A DNA stretch of 43,270 nucleotides, from NCBI GenBank assembly GCA_021162785.1, contig JAGGYA010000011.1, positions 1 to 43,270 on the forward strand. Direction: 5' to 3'. Origin of the DNA: Candidatus Calescibacteriota bacterium. Its GTDB lineage: Bacteria; CAIJMQ01; JAADFP01. This document shows, piece by piece, positions 1-8,655 of this stretch (within the stretch, counting starts at the first letter, position 1; each line of letters starts with the position of its first letter). Position numbers and translations under genes: made by a program. Below the pieces are notes generated by a model. The model worked only from the letters and a program-made list of their open reading frames with translations. It ran no database searches and was not told where the DNA came from.

Positions 1-2
1 AA

Positions 3-2111
3 ACATTTGGGACATATGACAGATGGTTAAAATGGAAAGGTAAAAAGGGAGATAAAGGACATAAAGAAGTAAAATTTACCTTGGGCAACAAAGAGAGATA
101 TCAGTTGCATTTTGGTATCTACAAACGGGGAGCTATTGTTATTGATAATATCAAGATAGAGAAAATAGAAACTCCTCTTACAAATAGTAGTTTATGGAAA
201 GGATTGCCTATTTCAGTGAAAAAGAAAGGAAGAGATTCTGTCTTTGTTGACCCTGAGAAAGTATTAATAGGAAATCAATTTGGTCTTTATTCTCTGGAAA
301 AATTTAAAAAAGAAATACGCTATTTTAAAAAATACAATTTAGGAAATTATGTAAGTGTAGGCGGCATAACTCAGAAACGCATAGATGAGCAAAGATTAAT
401 GGAAATATGCCAACTACTTAAGAATGAGAATTTATATTTCATGATTAATATAGGTCATTATCCAGAAAGAAGAAGTGAGAAGGAAGCAGAAATAATTAAA
501 AAGATTCAGAAAAAATTTGGAGAATATTTTAAAGGTGTATTTGTCGTAGAAGTAGGAGGAAACCAAATTGTCAGGAAGGCATATGCTAAACACCCGGAAA
601 AGGATGGAGTAGGGATAGCCGATGAATATATAGAAAGTTTAAGGAAACAATTTGTGAACTTCTGGCATAAACATGGTATCCCGGCTATTATTCATGATAA
701 TGTTCTGCTTATTACTTATGCCCCTTTAACTGGTTGTGATATGCCTTTTGTAGAGCAGATATATTGCATGACTGCTCAGGTATATACTGCTTTTACTCGT
801 GGGATGGCTAAAGTATATAATATCCCTTGGGCAGCAGACCTTTCTATCTGGGACGGAGATATTGAGCCGATGCAGAACCCGGAGGAGAATTATTTAGCAC
901 TTCTTTCCACCTATTTTGCTGGTGCAAGATTAATCCAGAATGAACATTCTCCTTGGAAAGACTCTAACGCAGAGAAATTAGAACTCAGGCCCTGGGGTAA
1001 GGCATTGCAGAAATTTTATAAGATAGTTAGAAAATATAAGGAAGTTCGTGGGAAACCATTAGTAAAGATTGGGATAGTAAGAGGATATGGTGATGGTTGG
1101 TGTGATTGGGGGGGGAGCATTTGGGGATTCAGGCATGCTGAAGAAATAGAACATGACTGGGATTATTTGAATGTTTTTTTCCCCGGGTATGGAAGTGTAG
1201 AAGGGATGAAGAAAGCAGTGGTGGGAACACCTTATGGCCAGGTAGATGTTATTTTGTCAAATGTTCCAGAAGAGAGTTTAAATTCGTATGATATATTAAT
1301 ATTTTTAGGACCAAACTGGATGAATAAACCTACTTATGAGAAATTAAAAAGGTATGTAAAAAACGGAGGTGTTTTACTAATGCATGCTGGTCAACTTAAA
1401 GATAGAAATAATAAGTTCTTTAATAATGGAGATTTTTCCGATTTATTTGGAGTAAAGCTTAGAGATAAAATTATCCAACCACATCAAGTCTATAAGGAGA
1501 AATACAAATTGAGGTGGTATAATATTACACAAAGTTTTTGTCGTTTTACAGACTCTACAGAGTTTAATTTCCCAGCAAGGAGTCCAGATGATTGGTGGTA
1601 TAATATGAAAACCACTGTTTTTAAACATGGCTATATGAGTAAGGGACAGATAAAATTATATGAAAGCTCTTTATCATCAGCAGATAAAACTAAAATTATT
1701 GCTGAAGCAACTGGTGCTGAAGTGACTCCTAATCTTAGAAAAGAGGTTTATCCTTTAGTCTTTATGACCAAACTTGGCAAAGGGAAAGCAATATTAGTAA
1801 ATGCTCCTTGCTATGCTAATTTACCAGCAAGATTTGTAGAAGACCTTCTAAGGTCTATTGCTGGTAGTGCTACATATCCAGTCTCTTTTAGTCCCAGAGT
1901 AGACTATTTAGAATGGACTATTTTGGAAAACGGGAAGGTTGATTATTTGATTTTAATCAATATGGGTCAAAAAAAAGAAGCACTTACTGAAGTTACAGTA
2001 GATGAGAAGTTTAAAAAGATAAGCGACTTAACAAGAGAAGAAGAAGTAAAGAGCCCTTTTTTAGTTAAACTTAAGCCTTTGGAGCTCAGAATATTTAAAA
2101 TTGAGAGATAG
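3..2111 (+). CDS. Glycoside-hydrolase-like protein with C-terminal class-I-GATase/beta-galactosidase-trimerisation-like domain, 5' partial
   Basis: Frame is open from position 3 without a stop, so the TTG at 81 in the ORF track is probably not the real start. Residues just before the TIM-barrel-like region (KFTLGNKERYQLHFGIYKRGAIVIDNIKIEKIE) look like the end of a beta-sandwich module. Later YDILIFLGPNWMNKPTYEKLKRYVKNGGVLLMHAGQ is GATase-like. Confidence 0.6.
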   Translation, partial: TFGTYDRWLKWKGKKGDKGHKEVKFTLGNKERYQLHFGIYKRGAIVIDNIKIEKIETPLTNSSLWKGLPISVKKKGRDSVFVDPEKVLIGNQFGLYSLEKFKKEIRYFKKYNLGNYVSVGGITQKRIDEQRLMEICQLLKNENLYFMINIGHYPERRSEKEAEIIKKIQKKFGEYFKGVFVVEVGGNQIVRKAYAKHPEKDGVGIADEYIESLRKQFVNFWHKHGIPAIIHDNVLLITYAPLTGCDMPFVEQIYCMTAQVYTAFTRGMAKVYNIPWAADLSIWDGDIEPMQNPEENYLALLSTYFAGARLIQNEHSPWKDSNAEKLELRPWGKALQKFYKIVRKYKEVRGKPLVKIGIVRGYGDGWCDWGGSIWGFRHAEEIEHDWDYLNVFFPGYGSVEGMKKAVVGTPYGQVDVILSNVPEESLNSYDILIFLGPNWMNKPTYEKLKRYVKNGGVLLMHAGQLKDRNNKFFNNGDFSDLFGVKLRDKIIQPHQVYKEKYKLRWYNITQSFCRFTDSTEFNFPARSPDDWWYNMKTTVFKHGYMSKGQIKLYESSLSSADKTKIIAEATGAEVTPNLRKEVYPLVFMTKLGKGKAILVNAPCYANLPARFVEDLLRSIAGSATYPVSFSPRVDYLEWTILENGKVDYLILINMGQKKEALTEVTVDEKFKKISDLTREEEVKSPFLVKLKPLELRIFKIER

Positions 2112-2220
2112 AGAAAAACCACGGTGCAGATTTCAGAGAAAGAAGGTTCTTTTAATATAGATAGTTTCTTTTTCTTCTAGAAAAGAATCTTTGGTAAAGA
2201 AAAAGATTACTTTGACAGTT

Positions 2221-2248
2221 TCCGCTAAAAATCCTCAAGAGTAATTTC
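2221..2248 (+). repeat. Dispersed repeat copy A (inverted relative to 43053..43080)
   Basis: tccgctaaaaatcctcaagagtaatttc matches the reverse complement of 43053..43080 at 27/28 positions; both copies are intergenic. Confidence 0.75.
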
Positions 2249-2260
2249 TGGAAGTTGGGT

Positions 2261-3688
2261 TTAAATTTCTGTAGTGAAGGCTTCTCTCCAATTTTCAATT
2301 ATTTCTTCTTTGGCTTGGAGGTTTTGGAGTTCTTTTATAAGGAGGGTATGGAGTTGTCTTGCCACTTCTTTTTCCTTTTCCCATAGATTGTATTTTTGCT
2401 GAGGGTCGGAGCGAAGATTGTAAAGTTCGGGGAATACTTTGATTTCTTCCATCGCCTCTTTTTCTTTTCCATCCACAGAGAGTTCCACTCCCCTTTCCCT
2501 TTTTGTATATTTAGGAGGTATTATGCATGACCATTCTTTGGTGGTGAGAGTAATTCTTGTCCCAGTGGTTAAAGGAGGAAGAGGTGGAGAGGATAAAGCA
2601 GTTTTTCTTTTCTTTACCTTCCCCTTTATAATTTGTAGAAGAGAATATCCTTGGTAATCCTCAGGTATTCCTATTCCTGCCCAATCTAAGATAGTGGATG
2701 GAATATCAGGGAGCTGGACTATATCTTTTACTCTGCGAGGTTTTTCTCCAGGGACATACATTAAAAGTGGTATATGAGCAATTTCCTCATAGAGTGGGAT
2801 ATAGGCAAATTTATTTTCCCGGATGATACTCTTTCCTATAAATCCATGTTCACCATGCAGGAATCCATGGTCTGTAGTGAAAATAATGAGGGTGTTTTTT
2901 AAAAGCCCTAAGTCTTCAACTTTGGTAAGGAATCTACCCAACCATCGATCTACCAAGGTTACTTCACCTGCGTAAAGTGCTCTTATATGTTTCATCTCCT
3001 CAGGGGTGAGATAGTCCGAATAGTCATATCGAGGATAGATCACTTCTTCACCTTTATAGTCTGGGTCGTACATATCTACATACCAGCGGGGTGGATCCCA
3101 GGGTTCATGAGGATCAAAGGTATCAATGTAAAGGAAAAATTTCTCTCTCCGATAATTTTTTTCCAGCCATCTTATAGCTTCTGAGAAAGTCTTAGGAGAG
3201 AAATAATCTTCTTCATATACTCTCTGGGAGATATTTTTAAAGTACTGGACAACAGTTGTATCAGGACAGCGTAATTTGGAAGGATCACAGGGGAGTTCTA
3301 TTTTTATTTCATCAGTTATATAATCGTCATTTTCCTGGCCTCTTATCCATTTCCATCCAGTGAATCCCCGTTGGTAGTTAAAACCATCCCTAAGGAAGTG
3401 AGGAGTATCTGCAATGAGCATAGTGGTGTATCCATTCTCTCCCAGAATCTGGGCTACGGTTACCTCATTAGACCTTAATGGTTCCCACCCTGAATAAAGA
3501 AAAGTATATTTCCCTAACAAAATATCTCTTCTTGCTGGGACTGTGGGGAAGGAGGCACAATAGGCATGGTCAAATACAAATGAAATCTTGCCCAATTTAT
3601 CAATGTTAGGGGTGGAAATCCATTTGTTGCCATATACCCCTAAGAAATCTCTCCTCAAAGTATCTGAGACTATCAATATTGCTTTCAT
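2261..3688 (-). CDS. Sulfatase / alkaline-phosphatase-superfamily hydrolase with Thr at the FGly position
   Basis: MKAILIVSDTLRRDFLGVYG N-terminus, TPNIDKL, FPTVPARRDILLGKY active-site segment, TTDHGFLHGEHGFIGK metal-site motif; SD gggaggtg upstream of the ATG. Confidence 0.85.
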   Translation of the reverse strand: MKAILIVSDTLRRDFLGVYGNKWISTPNIDKLGKISFVFDHAYCASFPTVPARRDILLGKYTFLYSGWEPLRSNEVTVAQILGENGYTTMLIADTPHFLRDGFNYQRGFTGWKWIRGQENDDYITDEIKIELPCDPSKLRCPDTTVVQYFKNISQRVYEEDYFSPKTFSEAIRWLEKNYRREKFFLYIDTFDPHEPWDPPRWYVDMYDPDYKGEEVIYPRYDYSDYLTPEEMKHIRALYAGEVTLVDRWLGRFLTKVEDLGLLKNTLIIFTTDHGFLHGEHGFIGKSIIRENKFAYIPLYEEIAHIPLLMYVPGEKPRRVKDIVQLPDIPSTILDWAGIGIPEDYQGYSLLQIIKGKVKKRKTALSSPPLPPLTTGTRITLTTKEWSCIIPPKYTKRERGVELSVDGKEKEAMEEIKVFPELYNLRSDPQQKYNLWEKEKEVARQLHTLLIKELQNLQAKEEIIENWREAFTTEI

Positions 3689-3726
3689 AACACACCTCCC
3701 ATTTTCAGAGGGGAAATTTTATCATA

Positions 3727-3755
3727 TTGACACATGAAGAGGAGAAATGGATAAT
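3727..3755 (+). promoter_or_regulatory. Sigma70-type promoter upstream of micro-ORF/ctpA
   Basis: TTGACA (3727-3732), 17-nt spacer, GATAAT (3750-3755). Confidence 0.65.
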
Positions 3756-3802
3756 ATTTATTAGAAAAACTGTAAAGGGAAATAATAAAGGAGGTTTAAA
3801 AA

Positions 3803-3898
3803 ATGCCCTGTGGAAGAAAGAGATTAAGAAGAAAGATGAAGACTCACAAACTTAAGAAAAGAAGGAAAAGAGATAGACATAAAAAGAAGAAAAGGTAA
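3803..3898 (+). CDS. 31-aa AURKAIP1/COX24-domain (mS38/bS22-like) small basic ribosomal protein
   Basis: Not in the ORF track. ATG at 3803 with SD aaaggagg. Translation MPCGRKRLRRKMKTHKLKKRRKRDRHKKKKR has the RRKMKxHKxxKRRKRxR signature of the AURKAIP1/COX24 family. Confidence 0.8.
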   Translation: MPCGRKRLRRKMKTHKLKKRRKRDRHKKKKR

Positions 3899-3905
3899 GT
3901 TATAA

Positions 3906-5126
3906 ATGAATAAACTTAGGATAAAAGTAATTATAGGGTTTTTGCCATTAATTTTTTTGCTTTTTCTCACAGGGATTTCCCCTGCACCTGAAGAAGAATA
4001 CATCTATCCTCATCTTAAGCTCTTTGCCAAAGTAATTGCAATTATTCAAAAAGATTATGTGAGGGAAGTAAAAGTCAAAGATCTTATTATCGGTGCCCTT
4101 AAAGGTATGCTTGCCAGCCTTGATCCCTACAGCCAGTTTATGACACCCCAGGAATATAAAGAAATGAAGATTGAAACGGAAGGGAAATTTGGTGGAGTAG
4201 GGATGGTTATTACCTCAAGAGAAGGGGTAATTATTGTGGTTTCTCCTATTGAGGGAACCCCTGCTTTCCGTGCCGGGATTAAACCAGGTGATAAAATCAT
4301 TGAGATTGATGGAGAATCCACCAAGGGTTGGAGCACTTCAAAGGCAGCTCAAAGACTGCGTGGTGAACCTGGGACAAAAGTTACGATAAAGATTTGGAGG
4401 GAAAAAGAAAATCTGGTGAAAAAAATCACTCTTACCCGGGAAATAATACATATAAAGAGTGTTAAGGGGCCGGAAAAACTTGAAGAAGGAGTTTTCTATG
4501 TTCGGATAACTGCCTTCCGTGAGGATACTTCCGAGGAGCTTAAAAAAGCATTAGAAAAAGCAAAAAAAGAGGGGATGAAGTATTTAGTCTTAGATCTAAG
4601 AAACAATCCGGGTGGTTTACTTGATGAAGCGGTGAAAATTGCTGATCTTTTTCTCCCTAAGGGTAAAATAGTGGTCTATACTCAGGGACGAAATAAGAAA
4701 GAAAGAAAAGATTTTGTAGCGACTTCTCCTCCTTCCTTTACCTTCTCCAAACCCATAGTAATATTAGTAAATAGAGGAAGTGCCTCTGCATCAGAAATAG
4801 TAGCAGGAGCATTGCAGGCATGGAATATAGCAAAGATTCTGGGAGATCGCACTTTCGGTAAGGGTTCAGTCCAAAGTATATTGCCTGTGGAAGGAGATTA
4901 TCACCTCAGGCTCACTACTGCGCATTACTATACACCAAGAGATATATGTATTGAAGGGAAGGGATTGGAGCCGGATATAAAGGTCCCTCTTTCTAAAGAA
5001 AAGGAAAGGGAAATGCTTGAAGCCTTTATTGAGGGGAGATGGAAAGACGATATTTACATTCAAAAGGCATTGGAGATCCTTACCGGAAAAAAGAAAGAGG
5101 AGGAGAAGAAAGTTGACCAAGGATGA
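3906..5126 (+). CDS. ctpA: S41-family carboxy-terminal processing peptidase (PDZ domain)
   Basis: Signal/TM N-terminus, PDZ segment GVGMVITSREGVIIVVSPIEGTPAFRAGIKPGDKI, catalytic NRGSASASEIVAGALQ and FGKGSVQ. Confidence 0.93.
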   Translation: MNKLRIKVIIGFLPLIFLLFLTGISPAPEEEYIYPHLKLFAKVIAIIQKDYVREVKVKDLIIGALKGMLASLDPYSQFMTPQEYKEMKIETEGKFGGVGMVITSREGVIIVVSPIEGTPAFRAGIKPGDKIIEIDGESTKGWSTSKAAQRLRGEPGTKVTIKIWREKENLVKKITLTREIIHIKSVKGPEKLEEGVFYVRITAFREDTSEELKKALEKAKKEGMKYLVLDLRNNPGGLLDEAVKIADLFLPKGKIVVYTQGRNKKERKDFVATSPPSFTFSKPIVILVNRGSASASEIVAGALQAWNIAKILGDRTFGKGSVQSILPVEGDYHLRLTTAHYYTPRDICIEGKGLEPDIKVPLSKEKEREMLEAFIEGRWKDDIYIQKALEILTGKKKEEEKKVDQG

Positions 5127-5511
5127 AAAATGGCTTTTATGGGGCTTTTCCCTCTTTGCACTCTTTACCCTTGCTTACTGGGTAATTCTTAATATTTCTA
5201 TAAAATCTCCTTCTTTGTTAACCTCTAAGGCGGAAAGTTTTATTAATCAGGCATTACTCCATTTGGGTTTGGGAGAAAAAAATTTAATTGAGAAATTTTC
5301 CCGTGAAGAAGGGGGGAGAGTGATCATAAAGGAAAGCTTCCTGCTTGCACCTAAGGTTGATACAGAGAAAATGGTTGGTCAGTTGAAAGAGAAAATGGAG
5401 GAGGGTGGCTACTTCTGTAAAATTGAGAAAAAAGGAAATGTATGGGAAGTAAAGATTGGTCGAGGAAAATACTTGACCCATGTTTTGACTTTTAAAAAAG
5501 AGGATTCTTGA
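5113..5511 (+). CDS. Small single-TM hypothetical protein
   Basis: Likely TTG start at 5113 (SD gaggaggagaa) inside the longer tracked ORF 5017..5511; MTKDEKWLLWGFSLFALFTLAYWVILN is a clean N-terminal TM segment; overlaps the ctpA 3' end. Confidence 0.55.
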   Translation: MTKDEKWLLWGFSLFALFTLAYWVILNISIKSPSLLTSKAESFINQALLHLGLGEKNLIEKFSREEGGRVIIKESFLLAPKVDTEKMVGQLKEKMEEGGYFCKIEKKGNVWEVKIGRGKYLTHVLTFKKEDS

Positions 5512-5533
5512 ACCCTTAATCCTCCTTTCTCAA

Positions 5534-6541
5534 ATGGCAAGTATCTTTTTGGGAATAGATACCTCTTGTGATGATACCTGCTGTGGTGTAGTTAAAGAAG
5601 GAAGGAAAGTCCTTTCTTCAGTGGTGAGTTCCCAGGAGGAAATCCATAGTAAGTTTGGAGGGGTAGTCCCCGAATATGCCTCAAGAGCACATGTGGAAAG
5701 AATAGGCTGGGTAGTTAAAACTGCACTGGATAAAAGTGGTTTGAGCTGGGAAGAGGTTGAGGGTATAGGAGTAACTCGAGGCCCAGGACTTCCTGGTTCT
5801 CTTCTTGTAGGATGGGAGTTTGCGAAAGGGCTCTCTCTTTCTGCAGGGATACCTTTAATCCCGATTAACCATTTAGAAGCCCATCTTTTTGCACCATTTT
5901 TAGATTTTGAAGGAGAAGTAGATTTTCCTCTCCTGGGTATGGTGGTTTCAGGTGGACATACACTTCTGGCTTACTCACCCACTCCTTATGATTTTTATTT
6001 GCTGGGACAGACAAGAGATGATGCCTGTGGTGAAGCACTGGATAAGGTAGCGCGACTTCTTGGACTTCCTTATCCAGGGGGACCCCATCTTGAAAAACTG
6101 GCGGAAAAAGGAAATGCAAGCAGAATAGATTTTCCTAAAAAGATCCTTCCCCAGAGCTATGATTTCAGTTTCAGTGGATTAAAAACGCATGCAGTGAGAA
6201 TCTTTCAGAGTGGGAAATATAAAGTAGAAGATCTGGCAGCCTCTTTTCAGGAAGCAGTAATGGATATTCTTGTGGATAAACTGGATTATGCGGTGGAGAC
6301 TTTGAAAGTAGGAACAGTAGTGGTGGGAGGTGGAGTGGTGGCCAATAAAAGGCTTAGAAAGAAACTGGATGAGTTTTCCAGAGAGAGAAAAATCCCTTTA
6401 TTATATCCCAAGGTTTCTTACTCACTGGATAATGGTGCTATGATTGCAGGACTGGCATATTTTAAATATTTAAAAGGAATTGAGTTTTCTTGGCGGGAAG
6501 ATATTGATCCTTCTTTCAATCTGGAAAGGTGGGAAAGGTAA
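5534..6541 (+). CDS. tsaD: tRNA N6-adenosine threonylcarbamoyltransferase
   Basis: FLGIDTSCDDTCCGVV, GPGLPGSLLVG, NHLEAHLFA metal motif, VVSGGHT. Confidence 0.95.
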   Translation: MASIFLGIDTSCDDTCCGVVKEGRKVLSSVVSSQEEIHSKFGGVVPEYASRAHVERIGWVVKTALDKSGLSWEEVEGIGVTRGPGLPGSLLVGWEFAKGLSLSAGIPLIPINHLEAHLFAPFLDFEGEVDFPLLGMVVSGGHTLLAYSPTPYDFYLLGQTRDDACGEALDKVARLLGLPYPGGPHLEKLAEKGNASRIDFPKKILPQSYDFSFSGLKTHAVRIFQSGKYKVEDLAASFQEAVMDILVDKLDYAVETLKVGTVVVGGGVVANKRLRKKLDEFSRERKIPLLYPKVSYSLDNGAMIAGLAYFKYLKGIEFSWREDIDPSFNLERWER

Positions 6542-6589
6542 TGTGGTAAAATTAAAGGCTGTAAGTGTCGGAAAAAGGGGGGTGAGAAA

Positions 6590-7855
6590 ATTCATTATTT
6601 TTCCTATAAAAATGGTGAACTTTATGCGGAAGGAGTAAAAGTAAAAGAAATTGCTGAAAAAGTTGGGACACCTGTTTATATCTACAGTTCTGCTACTATC
6701 CTTCGACATATTAATCTATACGAGGATGCTTTCCGGGGTATTCCCCATCTTTTCTGCTACTCAGTAAAGGCCAATTCTAACCAGGCGGTTTTAAAACTCA
6801 TTGCTCATCAAAAATGGGGCGCAGATGTAGTTTCTGGTGGTGAACTCTTTCGAGCAATTGAAGCAGGCTTCCCTCCTTCAAGAATTGTTTTTGCAGGGGT
6901 AGGGAAGAAGGCTCAGGAAATTGAACAGGGTTTGAATGAGGATATTCTACTTTTTAATGTGGAGAGTGAAGAGGAACTTGAAAAAATAAATCTTTTAGCA
7001 AAGAGATTGAAGAGAAAGGCAAGAGTAGCTCTCCGTCTAAATCCTGATATTCAGGTTGATACGCACAGTTATATAAAAACAGCTAAAGAAGAGACTAAAT
7101 TTGGTATCCCCTTATCACAGGCTTATTCTATTTTGGAAAGAAGAAAAAGTTTCCCCAATTTGGAAATTAAGGGTTTACATGTCCATCTGGGTTCTCAGAT
7201 AACCAGTCTTGAGCCTTACCGGCAAGCCATGGAAAAACTGGTAAAGTTTATGGATGATACTCACGATTTTTTCATTCCTTCCTATTTGGATCTGGGGGGA
7301 GGAATGGGAATTATTTATGGTAATGAAGAACCTTTCACTCCCGATGACCTCTCCCGTGTAATAGCTCCCTATCTGGAAAATAGAGGGATTACTCTTATCC
7401 TTGAACCTGGGAGGTTTATTGTAGGAAACGCGGGTATTCTGGTGACTCAGGTGCTTTATGTGAAAAGATGTGAAAAGAAGAACTTTCTTATTGTGGATGC
7501 AGGGATGAATGATTTAATAAGACCTGCTCTTTATGGTGCTTATCACGAAATCTGGCCCCTTAAAGAAGAAAAAAGAGGAGAAGGAGAGGTTTATGATGTG
7601 GTAGGGCCAGTTTGTGAAACGGGAGATTTCCTTGGAAAAGAAAGAAAATTTACAGGAATAAAAGAAGGTGATTACTTAGCAGTTATGGGTGCAGGTGCTT
7701 ACGGTTTCTCTATGGCTTCCAATTACAATTCTCGTCCCAGACCTGCGGAGGTCCTTGTGGAAGACAATAAATTTTTTCTCATCCGCAGGAGAGAAACTTA
7801 TCATGACTTGATACTTTTGGAAGCAATTCCTCCTCATCTTCAGGAGACAGGATGA
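6590..7855 (+). CDS. lysA: Diaminopimelate decarboxylase, probable AUU start
   Basis: Tracked ORF 6932..7855 lacks the N-terminus. Upstream in-frame translation (I/M)HYFSYKNGELYAEGVKVKEIAEKVGTPVYIYS...CYSVKANSN matches LysA. No ATG/GTG/TTG in frame between the tsaD stop and 6932. SD-like ggggggtgag precedes ATT at 6590. EPGRFIVGNAG and CETGDFLG motifs are present downstream. Confidence 0.88.
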   Translation: MHYFSYKNGELYAEGVKVKEIAEKVGTPVYIYSSATILRHINLYEDAFRGIPHLFCYSVKANSNQAVLKLIAHQKWGADVVSGGELFRAIEAGFPPSRIVFAGVGKKAQEIEQGLNEDILLFNVESEEELEKINLLAKRLKRKARVALRLNPDIQVDTHSYIKTAKEETKFGIPLSQAYSILERRKSFPNLEIKGLHVHLGSQITSLEPYRQAMEKLVKFMDDTHDFFIPSYLDLGGGMGIIYGNEEPFTPDDLSRVIAPYLENRGITLILEPGRFIVGNAGILVTQVLYVKRCEKKNFLIVDAGMNDLIRPALYGAYHEIWPLKEEKRGEGEVYDVVGPVCETGDFLGKERKFTGIKEGDYLAVMGAGAYGFSMASNYNSRPRPAEVLVEDNKFFLIRRRETYHDLILLEAIPPHLQETG

Positions 7856-8655
7856 ACCTTTTAACCGTGGATGTGGAAGAGGTAAATCATGCTAATTTCC
7901 CTTTATTGGTCAGTTATCCCTTCCCGAGCACCTTAGAGGAGGGAGTAGAAAGATTTTTGGAAATTCTGGAGAGTTATAAAGTAAAAGCTACTTTTTTTGT
8001 TCTGGGTGAAGTGGCTTTATCCCATCCAGAATTGGTAAAGAAAATTTCTCAGGCAGGTCATGAAGTAGCATCCCATGGGATGACGCACCGGCTGGTTTAT
8101 GAAATGGATGAAAAAACTTTTCGTGATGAGGTTTGTCTTTCTCGGAAGATTCTTGAGGATATTAGTGGTCAGGAAGTAGTGGGATACCGTGCACCTTCCT
8201 GGTCCATTACCAAACGCTCACTCTGGGCTTTGAAGATTCTGGAAGAGGAAGGTTTCCTCTATGATTCAAGTATTTTCCCTTTTTCCAATTTTCTTTATGG
8301 AATGGAGGATGTTTATCCTTACCCTCATCGCCAGGGTGGATTATGGGAATTTCCTCCTTCCACACTTCCCTTTTTCCCAAAGAGAATACCTATAGGAGGT
8401 GGCTTTTATTTTCGACTTCTCCCCTTAAATTTGTTGGAGTTTGGATTGAAGTTCCTGAAGGCAATGAATAAACCCTTTTTACTTTATCTCCATTCCTGGG
8501 AGTTGGCAAAAATTAATTTCCCCCTTCCTTATGCTCCTTTTCACCGTTTGATATTATCCTGGGGTCTACCATCCGTAAAAAGGAAGATTTCTTTTCTTTT
8601 GGAAAAATATAACTTTTCCTCCATTAAGGAATTTCTGGAAAAATGGCCAGAATAA
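7852..8655 (+). CDS. Polysaccharide deacetylase, DUF3473 / exosortase-locus type
   Basis: LTVDVEEV, KATFFVLGEVALSHPELVKKISQAGHEVASHGMTHRLV, GYRAPSWSI, LYLHSWEL. Confidence 0.87.
   Translation: MNLLTVDVEEVNHANFPLLVSYPFPSTLEEGVERFLEILESYKVKATFFVLGEVALSHPELVKKISQAGHEVASHGMTHRLVYEMDEKTFRDEVCLSRKILEDISGQEVVGYRAPSWSITKRSLWALKILEEEGFLYDSSIFPFSNFLYGMEDVYPYPHRQGGLWEFPPSTLPFFPKRIPIGGGFYFRLLPLNLLEFGLKFLKAMNKPFLLYLHSWELAKINFPLPYAPFHRLILSWGLPSVKRKISFLLEKYNFSSIKEFLEKWPE

Noticed and set aside
2186-2208. AATCTTT...AAAGATT hairpin between the convergent genes as a terminator
   Set aside because: 7-bp AT-only stem with no following T-tract; too weak to call a terminator.
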